A DNA stretch of 5,017 nucleotides from the NCBI GenBank assembly GCA_032123435.1, contig JAQBFJ010000231.1, forward strand, positions 1-5,017. Reading direction: 5' to 3'. The stretch's first letter is position 1. Every line of letters begins with the position of its first letter. This DNA is from JAQBFJ01 sp032123435 (lineage in GTDB: Bacteria; Verrucomicrobiota; Kiritimatiellia; UBA8416; JAQBFJ01). The translations under genes and the position numbers were made by a program. The notes beneath the pieces were generated by a model. That model did no database searches, had not been told where the DNA came from, and saw nothing but the letters and a program-made list of their open reading frames with translations. Positions 1-5,017 of the stretch are shown piece by piece.

Positions 1-1
1 C

Positions 2-79
2 ATGCACCTGTTTGCTTATGACACCATTGTTGACGAAGAAGCGCCTGGCGCCCTTTCAGTTCTGTTGCGGCGAGAATGA
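2..79 (+). CDS. Possible C-terminal tail of an upstream gene (partial, unidentified)
   Basis: This frame is open from the left edge to a TGA at 77-79 and gives about 25 residues, ending in ...GALSVLLRRE. The stretch is richer in G+C than the DNA that follows, and the frame has an acidic then hydrophobic/basic pattern that could be the end of a real protein. An ATG at 2-4 is in frame but has no visible ribosome binding site, so if real this is more likely the end of a longer gene starting outside the window. Another plus-strand frame (3-149) and one minus-strand frame are also open here, so the assignment is weak. I do not recognise the peptide and assign no function. Confidence 0.25.
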   Translation: MHLFAYDTIVDEEAPGALSVLLRRE

Positions 80-139
80 GGTGCCGTGTTTTCAATGTAT
101 AATATGGTTATCTGAATGTTTTAATATCTTGATAATTAA

Positions 140-206
140 AGGTGAATGATGGTATCTATAGGCTTCACGATATTTCAGATCGTGTCAAGTAATCGCAAGT
201 TCACCT
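140..206 (+). repeat. Two-tier inverted repeat (potential stem-loop)
   Basis: The outer arms are AGGTGAA at 140-146 and TTCACCT at 200-206 (7 bp, plus a possible T-G wobble at 147/199). Between them sits an inner hairpin with arms CACGAT at 166-171 and ATCGTG at 179-184 around a 7-base loop. No T-tract follows, so it does not look like an intrinsic terminator. It may be an RNA structure in the operon leader or a pair of protein-binding dyads; chance is also possible in a 430-base region. Confidence 0.4.
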
Positions 207-307
207 AGATGACAAATATGGTGCCAATATCCTTAATTCCTAGTCACCACATTATTGACGGTATCTCAACGTTCCATCTACTGAAGAACTAGATCCTACT
301 CAGCCAC

Positions 308-321
308 TCTACCATGGTAGA
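308..321. promoter_or_regulatory. Perfect 14-base palindrome, candidate operator
   Basis: TCTACCATGGTAGA is a perfect dyad with no spacer, centred between 314 and 315, about 190 bases before the first clear start codon. Uninterrupted dyads of this size are typical of sites bound by dimeric repressors such as the TetR or MarR families that often control RND pumps, but no regulator gene is visible in the window and the distance to the gene is long. The palindrome itself is directly seen; its role is inference. Confidence 0.35.
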
Positions 322-401
322 TAAGACGCGGGCTTTGGACTTCATGCGTTACCCTACAAAATACTCATATTTTTACAAATGTTCATAGATATGGCTCTGA
401 T

Positions 402-452
402 TTCACGGCATAGGCGCTCCGATACTGTAGAATCGGAAGCGTGAATTCGCCT
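402..452 (+). repeat. Overlapping inverted repeats ahead of the first gene
   Basis: Three pairings share this segment. TTCACG (402-407) pairs with CGTGAA (440-445). CGCTCCGAT (415-423) pairs with ATCGGAAGCG (432-441), with one bulged A at 437 and an 8-base loop. AGGCG (412-416) pairs with CGCCT (448-452). The full second pairing and the first both need bases 440-441, and the second and third both need bases 415-416, so they cannot all form at once. The segment ends about 60 bases before the ATG at 514 and may be part of the mRNA leader. No T-run follows. Confidence 0.4.
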
Positions 453-500
453 CCCTGAGCTCATTGAATAATGTATAGATTTTATGCATGATAAGGCAAA

Positions 501-506
501 AAGGAG
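501..506 (+). promoter_or_regulatory. Ribosome binding site fixing the start at 514
   Basis: AAGGAG lies seven bases before the ATG at 514. It falls inside the frame that would be read from the earlier in-frame ATG at 484, whose ten extra residues (rich in Lys/Arg) lie ahead of the usual family N-terminus MNLETSYLGL. This strongly favours 514 over 484. Confidence 0.8.
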
Positions 507-513
507 AATAGCT

Positions 514-1539
514 ATGAATCTGGAAACAAGTTATTTGGGATTAAAACTCAAAAATCCAATTATTGTTGGCAGTTCAGGATTAACGAGTTCTGTCAAAAGG
601 ATAAAAGAACTTGAAGAGAACGGCGCAGGTGCCGTTGTATTAAAATCGATATTCGAAGAAGAGGTGGCTTATGAGTATGAGGATTTTTTAATGCAAAGCA
701 AAACACAGGGAGAAACGGTACAATACTTTGACTACGATGGTCACGGAAATCCTGTTGAGTATTATGACTATGTTATCCGAGAAGAAAATTTGAAAAAATA
801 CATTGAGTTGATTGAGGAAAGCATAAATGCCGTTTCCATCCCTGTCATGGCAAGCATTAACTGTTATTATCACTCGGTCGAGTGGATATCATATGCCAAG
901 CATCTGGAAAAGGCAGGCGCCGACGCCTTGGAATTGAATATGTTTTTCCCACCAACAGATTTTACACATACCAGAGAGGAAAAGGAGCTGATCTATTTTC
1001 AGATCATCGAGAAAATTACCAAAGAAATCTCCATTCCCATTGCCTTAAAAATCAGCCACTACTTCACCGATCTTGGACCGATGATATTGAAATTGTCCAA
1101 TACCGGAATATCCGGACTGGTGCTTTTCAATCGATTTTTCAGTCCGGACTTCGATATCGACACGTTTGAGGTAAAACCTTCCTTTGTGTTCAGCACGCCG
1201 TCTGACTTGGCGATGTCGTTGAAATGGGTTGCCATAATGTCGGAAAAAATCGACTGTGACCTTGCCGCCTCAACCGGTATTCATGATGGTGATGCGGTCA
1301 TTAAGCAAATTCTAGCTGGAGCTGATGCTGTACAGGTTGTATCCAGCCTGTATAAGAACGGACCGAAGTATTTGAAGGAGATGCTAAACAGACTCGAGAA
1401 ATGGATGGCAAGTAAACGATACACGCAGCTTTCGAATTTTAAAGGCAAGATGAGCCAGGACAAAGGCCGGGATCCGTCTATATATGAAAGAGCACAGTTT
1501 ATGCGCTATTTCGGCGGTAAAAAGAACATTAAAATATAA
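514..1539 (+). CDS. Dihydroorotate dehydrogenase-like FMN-barrel oxidoreductase
   Basis: The 341-residue soluble protein matches, from memory, the 'dihydroorotate dehydrogenase-like' family, a relative of class 1 PyrD with unknown substrate. It opens with the family pattern TSYLGLKLKNP (residues 5-15). Likely FMN and active-site elements are K44 (in VLKSIF), N116 (ASIN), K179 (IALKIS), LVLFNRFF (202-209) and the phosphate-binding end ASTGIHDGDAVIKQILAGAD (252-271). The C-terminal signature KMSQ...DP..YERAQFMR (312-331) is characteristic of this family and absent from true PyrD. The PyrD loop that carries the catalytic Cys or Ser (NLSCPN type) is replaced by LNMFFPPTD (141-149), with no Cys or Ser, so a genuine dihydroorotate dehydrogenase role in pyrimidine synthesis is unlikely. 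No signal peptide or membrane segment is seen, so it should be cytoplasmic. The 5' part is A/T-rich compared with the downstream genes. It sits 11 bases before an efflux adaptor gene and probably shares its transcript. Family assignment is firm; reaction unknown. Confidence 0.88.
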   Translation: MNLETSYLGLKLKNPIIVGSSGLTSSVKRIKELEENGAGAVVLKSIFEEEVAYEYEDFLMQSKTQGETVQYFDYDGHGNPVEYYDYVIREENLKKYIELIEESINAVSIPVMASINCYYHSVEWISYAKHLEKAGADALELNMFFPPTDFTHTREEKELIYFQIIEKITKEISIPIALKISHYFTDLGPMILKLSNTGISGLVLFNRFFSPDFDIDTFEVKPSFVFSTPSDLAMSLKWVAIMSEKIDCDLAASTGIHDGDAVIKQILAGADAVQVVSSLYKNGPKYLKEMLNRLEKWMASKRYTQLSNFKGKMSQDKGRDPSIYERAQFMRYFGGKKNIKI

Positions 1540-1550
1540 ATGGGCGTGAC

Positions 1551-2909
1551 ATGCAATTAAACAGATTCAAACCGTTGCTGATTATTCCGGCCGTTTTAAT
1601 TGGTTTAGGAATTTTTGTTTATCAAAAAAAGAACAGTTCCAAACCTGTTCATATGCCGATCAAAGAGAGGGCAACTACTGTAAGGACAATCCATGTACCA
1701 CAAACGACAGTGTTCCCTCAAACCATGGCAACCGGTTATGTGCAACCGGGTCAGGTGTGGCAGGCGATTGCTCAGGTTAGCGGGAAGGTTGTCACACTTC
1801 ACCCGCGTCTAAAACAGGGTGTGTTGATCAATGCTGATGAGATTCTGGTGAAGCTTGACCCCAGTGATTACGAGCTGGCGATTGCATATGCTGAGACAGA
1901 GATTGAAAGCGTCAACGTCCAGTTGGCTCAAGTCGATGTTCGCGAAGGAAACGACAAGGCATCTCTGGCCATTGAACGCCGGGCCTTGAAAATAGCAAGA
2001 GATGAACTTCAACGTAAGCAGAAACTGCTTGATTTCGGCTCTTTGTCACCCTCTGATGTTGAAAAAGAGCAACGAAATGTGCTGGTGCAACAACAGCGCG
2101 TACAGGCTTTGCTTAACAGCATCAATCTTTATCCGGTTGACCGCAGGCGACTAAAGACAGATTTGGCAAAACTGGAAACACAGGTTGTTACTGCGAAACT
2201 CAACCTTGAACGCACCACCATTCGTATGCCTTTCAACGGTCGCATTGCCTCGGTTAATATTGAATATCAGGAATTCGTCGGGCTGGGCCGTGTCATGGTT
2301 GTCGCAGACAGTATCAATACGGCAGAGGTAAGGGTACAGATGCCTATGGCACGACTGGCCAATCTGGTTCAGTCCGATGTGGTTGTCGATGCCGAAAATG
2401 CGGATTATGCGGAAATAGGCAAGCTCATTGGACTTACTGCCAGTGTTCAGCTGCAACAGAACGATGATCTGATTGAATGGGATGCCAAAGTGGTACGCGT
2501 GGGTCATGAACTCGACCCGCGCACAAGAACCGTTGACATCATCATTGAAGTCGATAAACCCTATGGACGTATTCAACCCGGCAAACGCCCTCCCCTTGTA
2601 AAAGGGCTGTTTGTTGATGTGAGGCTGTCCGGTCGCCCCCAAATGGACAGTATTGTTATCCCCCTAAACGCGTTGCATGACCGCCAGGTCTATGTTTTCA
2701 GCGCTGAAAACCGTATGCAGCGGCGCAATGTGATTCCTGGGATTCGTGGTTCTGATTACGTGATTGTCAAAGAGGGTCTCAGATCGGATGAACGGATTGT
2801 GATATCTGATCTGGTGCCGGCGATCGACGGCATGCTGCTAACACCAGTCGATGATGAACAGGCATTGACGCAACTGCTTTCATCCGTTGGTGGGGGAATG
2901 GATAAATGA
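1551..2909 (+). CDS. RND efflux periplasmic adaptor (membrane fusion protein, HlyD/AcrA type)
   Basis: This 452-residue protein links an inner-membrane RND pump to an outer-membrane channel. An N-terminal hydrophobic anchor (residues about 9-24) follows a short basic segment. There is no lipobox Cys, so it is held by a membrane helix, not a lipid. Next come the first lipoyl half (about 62-104, with SGKV at 77-80 and KLDPSDYE at 101-108), a long helical hairpin (about 106-222), the second lipoyl half (TIRMPFNGRI, 223-232, to about 253), then beta-barrel and membrane-proximal domains (about 255-430, including DPRTRTVD and PLVKGLFVDV). At the hairpin tip R155, L159 and S166 reproduce the R-x3-L-x6-S spacing known from adaptors that dock to TolC-type channels. 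The start has only a weak GGG upstream, but the next in-frame ATG (M35) would remove the anchor, so 1551 is preferred. It begins 11 bases after the flavoprotein gene, and its TGA overlaps the next ATG, indicating cotranscription and translational coupling with the permease. Confidence 0.93.
   Translation: MQLNRFKPLLIIPAVLIGLGIFVYQKKNSSKPVHMPIKERATTVRTIHVPQTTVFPQTMATGYVQPGQVWQAIAQVSGKVVTLHPRLKQGVLINADEILVKLDPSDYELAIAYAETEIESVNVQLAQVDVREGNDKASLAIERRALKIARDELQRKQKLLDFGSLSPSDVEKEQRNVLVQQQRVQALLNSINLYPVDRRRLKTDLAKLETQVVTAKLNLERTTIRMPFNGRIASVNIEYQEFVGLGRVMVVADSINTAEVRVQMPMARLANLVQSDVVVDAENADYAEIGKLIGLTASVQLQQNDDLIEWDAKVVRVGHELDPRTRTVDIIIEVDKPYGRIQPGKRPPLVKGLFVDVRLSGRPQMDSIVIPLNALHDRQVYVFSAENRMQRRNVIPGIRGSDYVIVKEGLRSDERIVISDLVPAIDGMLLTPVDDEQALTQLLSSVGGGMDK
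2892..2897 (+). promoter_or_regulatory. Ribosome binding site for the RND permease, inside the adaptor gene
   Basis: GGGGGA lies eight bases before the ATG at 2906, within the last codons of the adaptor gene. The ATGA at 2906-2909 is both the permease start and the adaptor stop, an arrangement typical of translational coupling that keeps pump subunits in proportion. Confidence 0.65.
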
Positions 2910-5017
2910 TTCGTTTTTTTACTACCCATCCAACAGCAGCAAATCTGTTAATGCTGTTTCTATTGGTGGTCGGCCTTGCATCGTTACCCACATTGGAACG
3001 CGAAACATTTCCAGAATTTGCCCCCCAGGAGCTCCAAATTAGCGTGGCGTATCCAGGGGCCAGTCCCGAGGATGTTGAACGTACCATTTGTCAACGTCTT
3101 GAAGAGGTGATTGACGGGGTCAATGACGTTGAGGAAATCAAATGCCAGGCCCTGGAAAACAATGCCACGGCTATCGTCAAAATGAACGAAGGCGGCATGT
3201 TTGCGCAGTTCATGGATGACATCAAAAGTGAAGTAGAAGCCATCGACAATTTTCCGGAACAGGCAGAGGCGCCTGTGATCAAACAACTGGGTCGTACAGA
3301 TCATGTGGTCTCTATTGGCGTTGCGGGACCGATGACCACCGCAGATCTGAAGGCATATGCCGATCAGCTCAAAGAACGACTGCAGCGACTTCCATTGGTG
3401 TCTCAGGTTTCCCTGGACGGATTTTCAGAACACCAACTTCAGGTCCGAATCGCGACAGAGGTATTGCAGCGCCATGGCATCAGTATCAGCAATATTGCCA
3501 ATGCCATTGTAAGACAGAACATCGATCTGCCGGCGGGTTCTGTTGAAACAATTCAGCGCAATTATTTGATCCGATTTATGAACCAGCAGCGGACGGTGCA
3601 AGATCTAAAAAAGCTTGTGGTTTTGAGTGCCGTCGATGGTGGTGGAGAGCTTCTGCTAGGCGATATCGCCGATATCAAGGACAGTTTCGAACTGGATGAA
3701 GAAAAAATTCTGTTTAATGGACATCGTGCGGGACTGCTTGAAATCTATAAAAACAAGTCTCAGGATACCTTGCGGGTTTTTGATGCGGTCAAAACCTTTG
3801 TTGAGCGCGAGCAGCAAATGGCGCCGCCTGGTGTTAAGCTCAGTTTGACCAATGACAACTCAAGCGTTGTGCGTGCGCGCTTAAAGATCCTGGTTACCAA
3901 TGGGTTGCAGGGGCTTATACTGGTATTTCTCGTGATGTGGCTGTTTTTTAGATTCCACTTTGCCTTCTGGGTTACCATGGGATTGCCAGTCTCTTTTCTG
4001 GGCGGTCTTTTCATCATGTCACTCATGGGGCAGTCCATCAATATGATTACCATGGTGGCATTGTTGATTTCCCTTGGATTACTGATGGATGATGCCATCG
4101 TCATTTCAGAAAATATCGCCACACATCTGCGTCAGGGTGAGTCCGCCCTAAAGGCCGCCATAGAAGGGACCAGGCAGGTCATGCCCGGTGTGCTCTCATC
4201 GTTTTTAACATCCGTGGCGGTGTTTGCACCTCTGGCATTTCTTAGCGGTAACATGGGCAGGGTACTACAGGTCATCCCCGTGGTGTTGATCGCTGTATTG
4301 GCAGTCAGTCTGCTGGAAGCCTTTCTGATACTTCCTCATCATCTCGAACATGCTTTAAAGCATGTTGAGCAGATAAACCCGAAGGGATTTCGGCGTCGTT
4401 TCGATGATGGCATCGACTGGCTTCGCAGTCAAGTTGTTGGGCGCGCTGTTGATGTCGCTGTTGAGTGGCGATATCTTTTTCTGGGTCTGGTTATTGCCGT
4501 GTTTCTTGTGTCCGCAGGGATGCTGGCTGGAGGTCATTTAAAAAGAATTGCATTCCCGGACATCGACGGGGATTCCATGGAGGCAAGGCTGCTGATGCCC
4601 CAGGGAACACCCTTATGGCGTACCGAAGCGGTGGTGGAAGAAATCACGGATGCGCTCAAAGAGGTCGATGAACATTTTACGCCGCTGCAACCTCGGCAGA
4701 AACATCTGATCAAGGATGTGATGATTCAATATAACAAAAATCTTGACGCCAACGAGGTCGGAACCCACGTGGCCACCATCAGTGCCGACCTTTTAAGCGC
4801 TGAGGAACGGGTGGGACGTACCGATGACTTCTTACAACGCTGGCGCAGTGAAATTGGTTCACAGCCGGATATTATCAGTTTGAACTTCAAGGAACCCCAG
4901 GCAGGGGTGGCTGGCGTGGCCGTTGAAATACGTCTGCAAGGGGACGACTTGGACCAGTTGAAGCAGGCTTCCCTGGCGTTGCAGGAATGGCTGCAGCATT
5001 ATCAAGGAGTACTGAAT
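2906..5017 (+). CDS. RND efflux transporter permease, AcrB-like (partial, 3' end outside window)
   Basis: The frame stays open for 704 codons to the window edge; RND permeases usually have about 1000-1050 residues, so the end of the second periplasmic loop and TM8-12 are missing. It starts like other family members, with MIRFFTTHPTAANLLML, then TM1 (about 10-27) and the first periplasmic porter loop (about 33-330, with YPGASPEDVE at 49-58). TM2 to TM6 follow at about 333-348, 354-374, 380-402, 427-447 and 454-477, TM7 at about 523-543, and the second periplasmic loop from about 544. TM4 carries GLLMDDAIVISEN with D395-D396, matching the adjacent proton-relay aspartates of AcrB (D407/D408). 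Metal exporters of the CzcA type have D-G-A there, so a hydrophobe/amphiphile (HAE-type) exporter is more likely. The relay Lys of TM10 cannot be checked. It is expected to be an inner-membrane trimer driven by proton influx, working with the adaptor encoded immediately upstream. Substrate unknown. Confidence 0.94.
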   Translation, partial: MIRFFTTHPTAANLLMLFLLVVGLASLPTLERETFPEFAPQELQISVAYPGASPEDVERTICQRLEEVIDGVNDVEEIKCQALENNATAIVKMNEGGMFAQFMDDIKSEVEAIDNFPEQAEAPVIKQLGRTDHVVSIGVAGPMTTADLKAYADQLKERLQRLPLVSQVSLDGFSEHQLQVRIATEVLQRHGISISNIANAIVRQNIDLPAGSVETIQRNYLIRFMNQQRTVQDLKKLVVLSAVDGGGELLLGDIADIKDSFELDEEKILFNGHRAGLLEIYKNKSQDTLRVFDAVKTFVEREQQMAPPGVKLSLTNDNSSVVRARLKILVTNGLQGLILVFLVMWLFFRFHFAFWVTMGLPVSFLGGLFIMSLMGQSINMITMVALLISLGLLMDDAIVISENIATHLRQGESALKAAIEGTRQVMPGVLSSFLTSVAVFAPLAFLSGNMGRVLQVIPVVLIAVLAVSLLEAFLILPHHLEHALKHVEQINPKGFRRRFDDGIDWLRSQVVGRAVDVAVEWRYLFLGLVIAVFLVSAGMLAGGHLKRIAFPDIDGDSMEARLLMPQGTPLWRTEAVVEEITDALKEVDEHFTPLQPRQKHLIKDVMIQYNKNLDANEVGTHVATISADLLSAEERVGRTDDFLQRWRSEIGSQPDIISLNFKEPQAGVAGVAVEIRLQGDDLDQLKQASLALQEWLQHYQGVLN

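Larger units (their letters stand above)
80..513. other. Non-coding, A/T-rich leader region upstream of the operon
   Basis: No frame on either strand gives a convincing gene here; all plus-strand frames are broken repeatedly by stops. The region contains several inverted repeats, listed separately. Promoter-like boxes are poor. TATAAT occurs at 98-103 and AATAAT at 467-472, but neither has a good -35 hexamer at 16-18 bases, and TTGACG at 255-260 has no matching -10. The operon promoter probably lies here, because the next gene starts at 514 and nothing upstream is clearly cotranscribed, but I cannot place it. No T-run follows any of the hairpins, so a classical intrinsic terminator for an upstream gene is not visible. 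Short open frames such as 146-208 and 209-292 are noted but not called as genes. Confidence 0.7.

Noticed and set aside
140..206. Intrinsic terminator for an upstream gene
   Set aside because: The stems are short and interrupted and no T-run follows the right arm.
209..444. Possible decayed gene in the leader (short frames 209-292, 314-388 and 325-444)
   Set aside because: The pieces lie in different frames separated by several stops and none recalls a known family, so a pseudogene call cannot be supported by reading alone; a translated database search would be needed.
484..513. Upstream in-frame ATG for the flavoprotein gene
   Set aside because: The good AAGGAG at 501-506 lies downstream of this ATG and is spaced correctly for 514, and the family N-terminus begins at 514.
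80..513. CRISPR array, tRNA or integron attC site
   Set aside because: There are no regularly spaced direct repeats, no cloverleaf with a CCA-type end, and no paired core sites at the ends of the inverted repeats; the recurring ATATGG and GGTATCT words are too short to mean anything.
882..1169. Plus-strand 95-codon frame overlapping the flavoprotein gene
   Set aside because: It is an out-of-frame reading of conserved flavoprotein sequence, rich in Arg and Tyr, with no family resemblance.
1540..1550. Separate promoter or terminator between the flavoprotein and adaptor genes
   Set aside because: The gap is only 11 bases and holds neither a hairpin nor promoter boxes.
2151..2642. Minus-strand open frame of 163 codons
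   Set aside because: It lies entirely antisense to the adaptor gene, whose domain pattern is clear in this stretch; the minus-strand translation shows no recognisable domain and has no ribosome binding site evidence.
3760..4122. Minus-strand open frame of 120 codons
   Set aside because: It is antisense to TM2-TM4 of the RND permease, including the Asp-Asp motif region; its Met/Ile/Asn/Thr-rich composition is what the complement of membrane-helix codons gives.

Overview
The window is a piece of a Gram-negative bacterial chromosome. It shows a roughly 430-base non-coding stretch followed by three tightly packed plus-strand genes. The two downstream genes encode an inner-membrane RND efflux pump and its periplasmic adaptor, a system that only makes sense in a cell with an outer membrane. 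Moderate GC content and the presence of an anaerobe/actinobacterium-type dihydroorotate-dehydrogenase-like flavoprotein would fit a Desulfobacterota or related proteobacterial genome, but the sequence alone does not fix the taxon.

Layout: positions 2-79 may be the last codons of an upstream gene (weak). Positions 80-513 hold no convincing gene. They do hold several inverted repeats: a two-tier stem-loop at 140-206, a perfect 14-base palindrome at 308-321, and overlapping, partly mutually exclusive arms at 402-452. Positions 514-1539 encode a 341-residue FMN-barrel protein of the 'dihydroorotate dehydrogenase-like' family, with a good ribosome binding site. After only 11 bases, 1551-2909 encodes a membrane-anchored HlyD/AcrA-type adaptor. 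Its stop overlaps by four bases (ATGA) the start of an RND permease, which runs off the right edge after 704 codons (about two thirds of a normal RND protein).

The three genes look like one transcript: there is no room for a terminator or promoter at either junction. The adaptor and permease should form the inner-membrane and periplasmic parts of a tripartite proton-driven exporter. The adaptor carries the hairpin-tip spacing R-x3-L-x6-S known from adaptors that dock to TolC-type channels, but no outer-membrane factor gene is in view. The permease has the adjacent Asp pair of hydrophobe/amphiphile exporters rather than the metal-exporter pattern. Why a soluble flavoprotein leads this operon is the main open question. 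I do not see a clearly new system; the unusual points are the flavoprotein-efflux linkage, the flavoprotein's lack of a recognisable catalytic base, and the structured leader region.
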